Shown here: piece after piece, positions 1-7,913 of the stretch | Layout: each line of letters starts with the position of its first letter | How positions within the stretch are numbered: position 1 is the stretch's first letter | Source of the DNA: an uncultured bacterium | GTDB lineage: Bacteria; Bacteroidota; Bacteroidia; Bacteroidales; CAIWKO01 | NCBI GenBank assembly: GCA_903862465.1 | Contig: CAIOYH010000023.1 | Span: 1-59,312 of the forward strand | Direction: 5' to 3' | Length of the DNA: 59,312 nt | Notes under the pieces: generated by a model | Told to the model about the DNA's origin: nothing | The model's input: only the letters and a program-made list of their open reading frames with translations | The model's database searches: none | Translations under genes and position numbers: made by a program

Positions 1-430
1 TACTAGTATAGTTTGACACATAAGTTCCTGCACTTGTATGGGTATTTCCGTGCCAAGAATAACTCTGTCCCTGACAAATGCTATGGTTTTCGTAGAATGC
101 ATATGTAGGATTTACGACAAGATGCAGTGTATAAGTGCTGTCGCAACCTTTACTACTAGTATAGTTTGACACATAAGTTCCTGCACTTGTATAGGTATTT
201 CCGTGCCAAGAATAACTCTGTCCTAGACAAATGCTATGGTTTTCAGAGAGTGCATATGTAGGATTTACGACAAGATGCAAGATATAAATGCTATCGCACC
301 CGTTACTGCTGTTATAGTTTGCCGAATATGTGCCTGCATTTGTATATGTATTTCCGTGCCAAGAATAACTCTGCCCTTCACAAATGCTATGGTTTTCTGA
401 GAAGGACTGCACAGGGTTTACGGATATGGC
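1..430 (-). repeat. 153-bp in-frame tandem repeats (51 residues each)
   Basis: Three copies are visible: one from the window edge, the next aligned about 153 bp on (position 161 aligns with 8), the third with the same offset (314 aligns with 161). Copies 1 and 2 are almost identical; copy 3 is more diverged. The units encode SYSWHGNTYT plus a GCDS motif and lie inside the partial surface-protein gene. The copy number beyond the edge is unknown. Confidence 0.9.
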
Positions 431-1639
431 AATAGTTGAGGATAATCCATCCCCACATGAATTATGCCCTTTTACTGTAATATTTCCTAAAGAAGTTTCT
501 GAAGTATAATTCACAACAATACTATTGGAAGCACTTGTTCCACTTCCAGTTGGTGGAATAGACCAAAGATAGGACGTGGCATTTGTAATATTGGGAACGG
601 AATATGTTACTCCACTTGAAACATGACATAAAGTGGTCACACCAGTAATCGGTCCTGCATTGGAGGGAAGAGGGTTTACGCTTATTACGACACTATCAGT
701 AGAACTACAACTATATGTATCTGTAACGGTAAGATGGTAAATTTTATTTTGAGTTGGATAAACAGTTTTGGTTATGCCGTTTCCTAATCCTTGATCCCAA
801 TGGTACAAAAGTGGCTCGGTGCCTGTAGTTCCTGCCCCATTTAAGACAATAGAATTTCCTGCACAAATGGAAGTATCATTATTTAAAACAATAGTAGGCT
901 TAGAATCAACCGTAAGGATTACAGAGTTCGAAAATTGAGAGCAGGTTTTTGTTACTCTGCATTTATAAGCTTTATTGTTTAAAGAACTTAATGCTTGAAG
1001 GATATGAAGCGTATTTGTATTAGCACCTGAATATGAAGCGTTGTTAGGAACATTATCCCATAAAACTCCATTTTGAATCTGCCATTGAAATGTGCTTCCT
1101 ATTGCGGCAGTCAAACTAAAACTTGCCTGACTGTTTTCACACACGAGTGTTGATAAGGGTTGTGTGATAATAGTGGGGTTGATGCTTCCGTTGATATAGT
1201 TTGGAAAAATCGGATCTAAATTAGATTTTACTAAGTCTGATGAAGCTAAAAAGTTCAGATTTGTAAAACCACCTTTATATTTGAATTTTAAATCACAAAG
1301 CTTGCCTGATACTAAGTTGACTCCATTATTGGTTCCATCAACCCATAAAACTACAACTTTCCATGCATCTGGCCCGCTAGTGGGAACACCACATAATAGT
1401 CCGGGAGTTAATGGACTTATATTGGCATTTCCAACATAGGTTAATACGGTCGTATCAAAACTAAGATTTAGTGTAAGTGCGCCTAACGAGATAATGTTGC
1501 TATAGTTAATAGGAACAATAATCGTGTCGTTTACACATGAGTATTGTTGTGGCAAAGTAAGTTGCTGGGCAAAAGATTTACTAGTATGTAGTGAACAAAA
1601 AACAAGAACGATTGTTATTATGGTAAATAACCTTTTCAT
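1..1639 (-). CDS. Secreted cohesin/Ig-like repeat protein, 3' part outside window
   Basis: An uninterrupted minus-strand frame runs from an ATG at 1639 off the window edge (546 codons visible, C-terminus missing). It opens with a signal peptide (MKRLFTIITIVLVFCSLHTS...SFAQ). Next comes a ~130-residue cohesin-like beta domain (NDTIIVPINYSN..GALTLNLSFDT), then Ig/PKD-like segments (STFQWQIQNG, SLLYHWDQG-type), then at least three near-identical 51-residue units containing SICxGQSYSWHGNTYT. The first ~170 residues match the architecture of the neighbouring 1782-2861 protein, so the two are probably paralogues. Cell-surface or secreted adhesin-like role via T9SS is inferred from the neighbour's sorting domain; this protein's own C-terminus cannot be seen. 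No enzymatic motif was found. Confidence 0.85.
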   Translation of the reverse strand, partial: MKRLFTIITIVLVFCSLHTSKSFAQQLTLPQQYSCVNDTIIVPINYSNIISLGALTLNLSFDTTVLTYVGNANISPLTPGLLCGVPTSGPDAWKVVVLWVDGTNNGVNLVSGKLCDLKFKYKGGFTNLNFLASSDLVKSNLDPIFPNYINGSINPTIITQPLSTLVCENSQASFSLTAAIGSTFQWQIQNGVLWDNVPNNASYSGANTNTLHILQALSSLNNKAYKCRVTKTCSQFSNSVILTVDSKPTIVLNNDTSICAGNSIVLNGAGTTGTEPLLYHWDQGLGNGITKTVYPTQNKIYHLTVTDTYSCSSTDSVVISVNPLPSNAGPITGVTTLCHVSSGVTYSVPNITNATSYLWSIPPTGSGTSASNSIVVNYTSETSLGNITVKGHNSCGDGLSSTIAISVNPVQSFSENHSICEGQSYSWHGNTYTNAGTYSANYNSSNGCDSIYILHLVVNPTYALSENHSICLGQSYSWHGNTYTSAGTYVSNYTSSKGCDSTYTLHLVVNPTYAFYENHSICQGQSYSWHGNTHTSAGTYVSNYTS

Positions 1640-1781
1640 GTGGATTTTATAACGTGCTTTTTGTTATCAACAGATACGTCGGAACTAGAGTTAATGAATG
1701 ATTTGATATTTTTGGACTTCAAATGAATTTTATTTCTATACTGAAACAAAGCCTCTCGAAGCATAATAATATAATGGATAA

Positions 1782-2861
1782 TTAGTTTTTTATCAATTTA
1801 TAAATTGCATTTAATTTATTGTCATTTTTGGGTGCTGAAATAATTTCAAGAAAATAAGTGCCTTTTTGAAGTTCCTTTAAATTGGAAATATATAGATGCG
1901 AGATATAGTTATTTTTGATAATTGATTTTACATATTTACCATCAATTTGATATATATTTATCTTTTCTATAAATGAGGATTGGGAAAAATCTATTGAAAT
2001 ATGATTTGAAAAAGGGTTTGGATAAATATTTGCAAAAGACAATTCATTATTATTTCCGGATAAATCCGCTATAAGTAAAACAGCTGAGTCAGAGTTTGTG
2101 GTTGAACATATATTGCTAACAGTACATCTCAAATAAACGCCATCTAAATTAGTTGTTGGATGATTGACGAAAAGGGTATCGTTATTAAATCCTTGAAAAA
2201 CGGAATTGTTTTGGACATCAAGCCATTCTCCACTTTGTTTTATTTGCCATCTGATGCTATCATAATTTGTAGCAGTTATTGTGTAGAATCCATTATCGGT
2301 AGTGTTTATAGACAAAGGCAGCGGTTGAAATGAAAAAATGGGGTTGTATGGAACCGATAAGTTTCCATTAATGTAGTTCACGTTGATAGTTTGTGCAGTA
2401 TAATCCGCAATTTCACAACTAGTGGAAAAGCTCAAGGAACAACTTCCGCCTAATACTTTCATTTTAATATCTGCTAATACCGCCGTGGTAAAATTCACCC
2501 CCGGGGCACTCGCATACCATGATATCGCTAAGATTCCTAATCGAGGACCACCAACTCCGTTTGTCATATCGTTGAACATCGCACTTGAAATAAGAGGATT
2601 GATATTGGCTAAATAAATTGTGTCCACCATCGTTGTGTCATAATCGATATATAAAGTGATTGCGCCAACATTAGTGGTGTTAGAAATGTTTATCGAAACA
2701 GTAGCAATGCTGCCGGGACAGGACTGTGCGGTACCAATCTCTAGTGTTTGGCTATTTGCTTGAAAATATAGAAACAATGCGAAAAACAGCGCAAACAAAA
2801 CTCTGCCGAGGCTATTTGTTTTTATTGAATGGGTGATTGCTTGAGTTCTCATAATATACAT
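1782..2861 (-). CDS. Secreted cohesin-like protein with T9SS sorting domain
   Basis: 359 residues. Signal peptide at residues ~15-37 (LFALFFALFLYFQANSQ). A cohesin-like beta-sandwich follows at ~38-165 (VSINISNTTNVGAITLYIDYDT). Then comes an Ig-like segment (~175-265, SIRWQIKQSGEWLDVQ...CTVSNIC). The C-terminal type IX secretion sorting domain spans ~275-359 (FANIYPNPFSNHISIDF; IYQIDGK; LQKGTYFLEI). T9SS substrates are exported across the outer membrane and either anchored or released. An in-frame ATG nine bases downstream (2852) gives a shorter and equally plausible signal peptide. The neighbour at 1-1639 shares the first two domains. The ligand is unknown. Confidence 0.88.
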   Translation of the reverse strand: MYIMRTQAITHSIKTNSLGRVLFALFFALFLYFQANSQTLEIGTAQSCPGSIATVSINISNTTNVGAITLYIDYDTTMVDTIYLANINPLISSAMFNDMTNGVGGPRLGILAISWYASAPGVNFTTAVLADIKMKVLGGSCSLSFSTSCEIADYTAQTINVNYINGNLSVPYNPIFSFQPLPLSINTTDNGFYTITATNYDSIRWQIKQSGEWLDVQNNSVFQGFNNDTLFVNHPTTNLDGVYLRCTVSNICSTTNSDSAVLLIADLSGNNNELSFANIYPNPFSNHISIDFSQSSFIEKINIYQIDGKYVKSIIKNNYISHLYISNLKELQKGTYFLEIISAPKNDNKLNAIYKLIKN

Positions 2862-3060
2862 TTTTTAACATTCATACTTTTAAATAAAAACTTATAGTAT
2901 GCCTTCTACTATAAAAAGTGCGCTAAGTTACGAATTAAATTTCAAAACAGTAAAAAAAACTTTTTTTTCGACACTGTTTTACGCTAGCAAAATGTGACCA
3001 AAACAATTTAATTTTTCTACCAATTACCTGTATTTTTTAAGGAATCTTTGTTTGATTTTG
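2862..3060. other. Intergenic leader, no gene seen
   Basis: AT-rich spacer upstream of the minus-strand surface protein, up to the start of the 43-bp array. TAACTTAG on the minus strand near 2925 is one base off the TAnnTTTG element and is not called. No open frame or hairpin stands out. Confidence 0.5.
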
Positions 3061-3392
3061 ACAATGGCATCCTGAACCTTTGCGGAGGCATTGATCATTC
3101 TTGTCAATGGCATCCGAAACCTTTCGGAAGGGTTTGATTGTTTTTGTCAATGGCATCCCGAACCTTTCGGAAGGGTTTGATCATTCTTATCAATGGCATC
3201 CCGAACCTTTGCGGAGGCATTGATCGTTCTTGTCAATGGCATCCCGAACCTTTGCGGAGGTATTGATCGTTCTTGTCAATGGCATTCGAAACCTTTCGGA
3301 AGGGTTTGATTGTTTTTGTCAAAGGCATCCGAAACCTTTCGGAAGGGTTTGATTGTTTTTGACAAAGGCTTCCGAAACAATTTTGGCGGTGT
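3061..3392. repeat. 43-bp intergenic tandem array with hairpin units
   Basis: Seven full 43-bp units start at 3061, 3104, 3147, 3190, 3233, 3276 and 3319, with a partial eighth from 3362. Two subtypes alternate. Subtype A (units 2, 6, 7) carries the perfect stem TCCGAAA/TTTCGGA (first base altered in unit 6). Subtype B (units 1, 4, 5) has a CCTTTGCGGAGG core and TCAATG/CATTGA ends that can pair. Unit 3 has the left half of B and the right half of A, which suggests recombination or gene conversion between units. The array is non-coding and lies between two minus-strand genes, ~50 bp before the structured element at 3441. Confidence 0.93.
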
Positions 3393-3435
3393 TTTTAGGA
3401 AACACAGTCCTTTGGCAGACCGCTAGAAGCCTGAG

Positions 3436-3545
3436 ACGGAGCGCAAGGGATTGGAACGAAAAGCCCACAGCGCCGCTTCTTCGCGGCGCGAGGACTTGGA
3501 GAGGAAAGCCCGACCCCCGTTTTTCACGGGGGATGCGCCCAAAGA
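3436..3545 (+). ncRNA. Structured three-way-junction element, copy 1
   Basis: Outer stem GCGCA (3441-3445) with TGCGC (3534-3538). Hairpin 2: GCGCCGC (3470-3476) with GCGGCGC (3483-3489), loop TTCTTC. Hairpin 3: CCCCCGT (3514-3520) with ACGGGGG (3526-3532), loop TTTTC. The strands before hairpins 2 and 3 are an internal repeat (GGATTGGAACGAAAAGCCC and GGACTTGGAGAGGAAAGCCC). A second copy at 31689 has different stem bases but keeps the pairing. It lies next to the 3' end of the rubrerythrin-like gene. It could be a known Bacteroidota RNA family (Flavo-1 should be tested) or a mobile repeat. Transcription is inferred, not shown. Confidence 0.65.
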
Positions 3546-3574
3546 ATAATGCTACAAAGGTCGGGAATTACTAG

Positions 3575-4078
3575 CTAGAAGGGCCAAAAATCACTGTCTA
3601 ACCAAATCTTTTCGCGCAATTCCTTATCCAACTCGTTTAAGATTTTTACATGACCTTTTTCCCAATTGGCAAGCCAAAGAAACATTTTTTTTACTTCGGG
3701 TTGGTTGGAACTATTGGCAAAATTGGTGTAGATTTCCACGGCTTTGTTTTCCATATCAATGGAGGCTGAGATGGCTGCGGCTTCAAATCCTGCACCTGAA
3801 ATTTGATTTTTTATTTCAGGAGAAAGAATCAGATTAATCACATTTTCGGCAGATTCGTCAGGAAGGGCAAGCGCGTCGGAAGCGTTTCCCTGTTTTAAAT
3901 TGGTGTATTGCCGCGTTAAAAATTCCGCATGAAGCTTTTCTTCATCTGCCATGATATTAAAGATGTTCTTTATGTCGTCGCTTTTGGTTTGTTCAACAAC
4001 ATTTTTGTAAAAAGCCTGACCTCTCATTTCCATAAGAATGGCGCTTTTTAAAATTTCGAGAGCTTGTTCGTTTTCCAT
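3575..4078 (-). CDS. Rubrerythrin-like ferritin-fold diiron protein
   Basis: 167 residues forming a four-helix ferritin-like domain. Candidate iron ligands are the Glu/His pairs in EMRGQAFY (helix 1), DEEKLHAEF (helix 2), DMENKAVEIY (helix 3) and NWEKGHVKIL (helix 4). There is no C-terminal rubredoxin Cys4 domain, so it is the short, rubrerythrin-like type usually linked to peroxide or oxygen handling in anaerobes and microaerophiles. It is the last gene of a minus-strand run and follows rluD by 48 bp. Electron donor and substrate cannot be told from the sequence. Confidence 0.85.
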   Translation of the reverse strand: MENEQALEILKSAILMEMRGQAFYKNVVEQTKSDDIKNIFNIMADEEKLHAEFLTRQYTNLKQGNASDALALPDESAENVINLILSPEIKNQISGAGFEAAAISASIDMENKAVEIYTNFANSSNQPEVKKMFLWLANWEKGHVKILNELDKELREKIWLDSDFWPF

Positions 4079-4126
4079 TGTATAATGTTTTTTAAAATTA
4101 ATAATTGGTTTTAGTATTATAGTTCA

Positions 4127-5152
4127 TTAAATAAATTCGTGACTTGTTTGGATATAATTTCTCCACTTCACGAGGACTTGTTGCATATCGTTGGGAAGTT
4201 CGGAATCGAAGAATATTTTTTTATTGGTGGTGGGGTGAATAAATCCAAGCGATTTGGCATGTAAGGCTTGTCGGGGAATGATTTGAAAACAGTTGTTGAC
4301 GAATTGTTTGTATTTGGTAAAAGTAGTGCCTTTCAACACAGCATCCCCACCATACAACGCATCGTTGAACAAATTGTGACCAATATGTTGCATGTGGGCG
4401 CGTATCTGATGCGTTCTGCCTGTTTCGAGTTGACATTCGATGAGGGTTACGTAGCGGAAACGTTCAATCACGCTGTAATGTGTTACCGCGTGTCTGCCTT
4501 GAGACTCGTCGGGGAACACATCCATCATGAGCCGATTGCGGAAGTTGCGCCCAATATTTCCCGTTATGGTTCCTTCATCTGTGTCGAAATCGCCCCAAAC
4601 CAATGCCCAATATTTTCGTTCGATATCATGGTCAAAGAAGTATTTCGCTAATGCCGCCTGACTCACTTCCGTTTTTGCCACTACCAATATCCCCGAAGTG
4701 TCTTTGTCAATGCGATGCACCAAATAGGGATGGGCATTGGCATCATTGCGAAAATAATATAACAAGGCGTTGAGCATAGTGCCGGTGTAGTTTCCGTGTC
4801 CGGGATGAACCACCATGCCGGCTTCTTTGTTGATGATGATTAATGCCTCATCTTCATAAACAATGTTTAAAGGAATATCTTCTGCAATAAGTTCGAATTC
4901 GTGAGGTGGATGAGGCATCACTATAGAGATGACATCGCCGGGCTTCACTTTGTAGCTCGATTTCACGGGCTTGTTGTTCACCAAAATGGCATTAGCATCG
5001 GCAGCACTTTGTATTTTGCTGCGCGAAACATTCGTAATGCGATCGGTCACAAACTTATCAATACGCAGCATTGCCTGTCGCGGGTCGGCAACAAAGCGAT
5101 GGTGTTCGAAAAATTCTTTTTCTTCTTCAGGAAGATCCGTTTCTTCAGCCAT
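4127..5152 (-). CDS. rluD: 23S rRNA pseudouridine synthase, RluD family
   Basis: 341 residues. The N-terminal S4 RNA-binding domain (~30-90, LRIDKFVTDRITNVSRSKIQ) is followed by the RluA/RluD catalytic domain with HRIDKDTSGILVVAKT, where the Asp after HRI is the catalytic aspartate. GRTHQIRAHMQHIGHNLFNDALYGG is the conserved downstream block. The family isomerises uridines in helix 69 of 23S rRNA. The usual Leu of HRLD is Ile here, a conservative change. Length is normal. It sits 32 bp after the response-regulator gene and may be cotranscribed, although the functions are unrelated. Confidence 0.93.
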   Translation of the reverse strand: MAEETDLPEEEKEFFEHHRFVADPRQAMLRIDKFVTDRITNVSRSKIQSAADANAILVNNKPVKSSYKVKPGDVISIVMPHPPHEFELIAEDIPLNIVYEDEALIIINKEAGMVVHPGHGNYTGTMLNALLYYFRNDANAHPYLVHRIDKDTSGILVVAKTEVSQAALAKYFFDHDIERKYWALVWGDFDTDEGTITGNIGRNFRNRLMMDVFPDESQGRHAVTHYSVIERFRYVTLIECQLETGRTHQIRAHMQHIGHNLFNDALYGGDAVLKGTTFTKYKQFVNNCFQIIPRQALHAKSLGFIHPTTNKKIFFDSELPNDMQQVLVKWRNYIQTSHEFI

Positions 5153-5184
5153 AATTGGTAAGTTTCAGCAGTAGTTTAGATTTA

Positions 5185-5616
5185 TCAGAATGAAATTATT
5201 TGAATGAATTTGCTCAACTGATCCAAAGTTTCGGTAAATTTTGTATAGTTAACGGGTTTGGTGATATACATATTGCACCCATATTTATAACACGTTGCTA
5301 CTTCCTGCGGATCATCGTTGGTGGAAAGCATCATCACGGGGATTACTTTTAACGCTTCATCTGATTTGATTTTTTTTAATGTTTCAATACCATCTAGAAT
5401 GGGCATATTGAGATCGAGCAGGACGATATAGTTTTTGTTGATATTGCGCACTGCTCCGTCGCCTTGTCGCGAAACAAAATTCCATACGTCTAATCCGTTG
5501 GTGAAATGGATGATGTTTTTGCATCCTCCGGATGCTTGCAATCCTTCTCGGATAAGGTCTGCATGTCCTTCGTCGTCTTCAGCTAACAGAATGACTAATT
5601 CTTTTGTGTATTCCAT
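5185..5616 (-). CDS. Single-domain response regulator
   Basis: 143 residues, essentially one REC domain: acidic pocket AEDDEG near residue 13, phospho-acceptor Asp in IVLLDLNMPILDG, switch Thr/Ser in MMLSTND, and conserved Lys in YITKPVNY. No output domain follows, so it acts by protein-protein contact or as a phosphorelay shuttle, like Rcp1-type regulators that partner PAS/GAF kinases. It lies 72 bp downstream of two histidine kinases on the same strand, which are its likely phosphodonors. Confidence 0.92.
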   Translation of the reverse strand: MEYTKELVILLAEDDEGHADLIREGLQASGGCKNIIHFTNGLDVWNFVSRQGDGAVRNINKNYIVLLDLNMPILDGIETLKKIKSDEALKVIPVMMLSTNDDPQEVATCYKYGCNMYITKPVNYTKFTETLDQLSKFIQIISF

Positions 5617-5688
5617 GTTATAGTAAGTGTTTGTTGAAAAATTGATTTATATGAATTATTGCATGTATTAAAAGTTATCTATATAATT

Positions 5689-7896
5689 TTATTCAGAAAA
5701 TTCCTCAAGGTTAAGTTCTACAAAAAAAGCACTTCCTTTTCCTTCCTCAGACTCCGCCCAGATTCTCCCATAGTGTTTATCAGTAATTCTTTTCACGAAG
5801 CTCAAACCAATACCTTCTCCGGCTTCGGGTGATTTGGGGTCAACACGGTAGAAGACATTCCATATTTTTTCTAAGTTTTGTGGAGTAATACCAATACCGG
5901 TGTCTTTGATTGAATAAATTACCTTGTTGTGAAGCGTTTGAGCTGAAATATCAATGATAAGTTGTCTTGATTTATCACGATATTTGATTGCGTTGAAAAT
6001 GATATTTGAAAATAATTGGTTCAACTGATTTGCGTCGCCATAACAGTCAGGGATTTTGCTTACATTGACTTCGGCAGCAAATTCGCTTATTTGAAAAGAA
6101 TGAGCAGCAATAATGGTTTCGAATAATTGCTGCATGTTGACTTTTGTGATAGAGAGAGTAATTCGTCCGGTTTTAGAAATTTGAGAAAGCCCCGACAAAA
6201 GAGTCCCCATTTTGAAAACAACTTCCGAAATAAATTTTAAGGTGTTTGGCACTATTTCTAAAGTAATTTTATCTATGCTTTGTTTTTTTTCGGGTTCAAA
6301 TGTGCAATCTGCAAGTAGGATTTTAAGCGTAGCCGTATTTTTTTCTAAACGTTCCACAAAGCCTTGTAAGTTGACCACCGGAGAACGAAGATCGTGAGAA
6401 ATTATGTTGAGATAGCTTTCGAGTTCTTTATTTTTGTTGGCTTTCAGTTCTTGTATTTGTAAGTTATCAGAGCGTTCTTTTTCTTTTATTTCTTTTTCGA
6501 GTTCCATGCGCATGAATTTCTCTTCGACAAGTTGTTTTTGTTGCGAAATTTGCTTTTGACGAATCACCAATAAGGTGATTACCACACTAAAAAATAACAC
6601 CCCAAACACAATAACTATCCATAAAAAAAGTATTCGTCCATTTTGAGTCTCAAGGCTCTTTTTTAACAACGCATTTTCTTGCTCATTGTGTTCGGTTTCG
6701 TAACGGGTTTTAAGCAACTCGATTTCTTTTTGTTTATCAAGTGAAATCAAACTGTCGGAGAGATCATGGGTGGTTTGAAGTGTTTCATACGCCTCGCTAT
6801 AACGATTTAGGTCAGCTAAAATCATGTGCCGCCGTTCGAGAAGTTTTGGCAAATTTGAAGTAAGTTTGTGACGTTTTGCTATCCTAATAGCCGAGTCAAT
6901 AGCAGATAATCCTTGAGATGCTCTATTGGTTTGCTCATATACACCGGCAAGAGCAGAAAGCGCATACGCTTGGTCATCATAAATATATTTTTGGCGGCAA
7001 AATTGAAGTATGCTATTCATCTCTGCTTCTGCTTCAGCATATTTTTTTTGAGTTTTCAAAATAATTCCAATATTATATCTAACCATCATAATATTAAGGG
7101 AATCATTAAGAGAGATAAGAATATCGTATGACTTATGATAAACGGAAAGCGCAGAATCATTTTCGTCAAGATTGCGGTAAATGATACCCAAATTCTGCAG
7201 ACCCGTGGCATATTCCCGTGTTTGATTGAGGGTCTTAATAATGTGCAGTGCTTGTTTCATATATTTCAAGGCATCATGAAATTCGCCGGTATGTTTAAAT
7301 GCCATTGCTAAGTTTTGGAGCGTTTGGGCTTGGTTATCTTTATTTCCCATTTTTTCATCCACCTTGAGCCCTTCCATAAATGTTTTTATGGCGGCAGTAT
7401 AATTACCACTCTCATCTTCCACGAGTCCTAAATTTAATAGAAAACGATGTTGATATTCTGAATTGTTATTTTTTTTGGCAAGTTCAAGACCTTTGTTAAA
7501 GATTAGTCTTGCATTTTCCATATCACCCAAATCGAGATTTAGATTTCCGAGGCTAATGAGGCAAGACAACATCTGTGTGGTGTCTTTGGCGATGGTTGCA
7601 TGTTCAGAAGCTTTGTTAATGAGTGTTGATGCGGTATCAAAAACACCTCGATTGGAATACACGGATGCTAAACCTAGTAACGCCTTGATATAGTTTTTGC
7701 TATTTTCGGTACCGCTGTCGGCAAGCATGCTTCGGTAGATGACTTCGGCTGCCTTGGGATCGAAATGGTTGAATGAATCGGCAAGCGCAATTTGTTTCTC
7801 GTTGTTGTGGATAACGTCACCTGATGTTTTGGAATGGCATGACCATAAAAAACACATAGCGAATAATAGAAAAAACAAAAACAGATAATGTCTCAT
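5689..7896 (-). CDS. TPR-containing sensor histidine kinase
   Basis: 735 residues. The N-terminal signal has a Cys in lipobox-like position (LLFAMCFLWSC), then tetratricopeptide repeats cover ~45-400. A transmembrane helix (~428-452, FLWIVIVFGVLFFSVVITLLVI) precedes a coiled coil. HisKA carries the phospho-His in ISHDLRSPV, and the HATPase has N box SNIIFNAIKYRD, G1 DTGIGIT and G2 GEGIGLSF. The periplasmic TPR part is typical of Bacteroidota hybrid-like sensors and should sense a protein or peptide partner. It starts 17 bp after the stop of the PAS kinase and has a related kinase core, so the two probably arose by duplication and work with the downstream response regulator. Confidence 0.9.
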   Translation of the reverse strand: MRHYLFLFFLLFAMCFLWSCHSKTSGDVIHNNEKQIALADSFNHFDPKAAEVIYRSMLADSGTENSKNYIKALLGLASVYSNRGVFDTASTLINKASEHATIAKDTTQMLSCLISLGNLNLDLGDMENARLIFNKGLELAKKNNNSEYQHRFLLNLGLVEDESGNYTAAIKTFMEGLKVDEKMGNKDNQAQTLQNLAMAFKHTGEFHDALKYMKQALHIIKTLNQTREYATGLQNLGIIYRNLDENDSALSVYHKSYDILISLNDSLNIMMVRYNIGIILKTQKKYAEAEAEMNSILQFCRQKYIYDDQAYALSALAGVYEQTNRASQGLSAIDSAIRIAKRHKLTSNLPKLLERRHMILADLNRYSEAYETLQTTHDLSDSLISLDKQKEIELLKTRYETEHNEQENALLKKSLETQNGRILFLWIVIVFGVLFFSVVITLLVIRQKQISQQKQLVEEKFMRMELEKEIKEKERSDNLQIQELKANKNKELESYLNIISHDLRSPVVNLQGFVERLEKNTATLKILLADCTFEPEKKQSIDKITLEIVPNTLKFISEVVFKMGTLLSGLSQISKTGRITLSITKVNMQQLFETIIAAHSFQISEFAAEVNVSKIPDCYGDANQLNQLFSNIIFNAIKYRDKSRQLIIDISAQTLHNKVIYSIKDTGIGITPQNLEKIWNVFYRVDPKSPEAGEGIGLSFVKRITDKHYGRIWAESEEGKGSAFFVELNLEEFSE

Positions 7897-7913
7897 GGAT
7901 GGTATTATTACTA

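Noticed and set aside
3353-3574. 73-residue ORF over the array end and structured element
   Set aside because: It crosses three hairpins whose stems covary with the second copy, which is incompatible with coding constraint.
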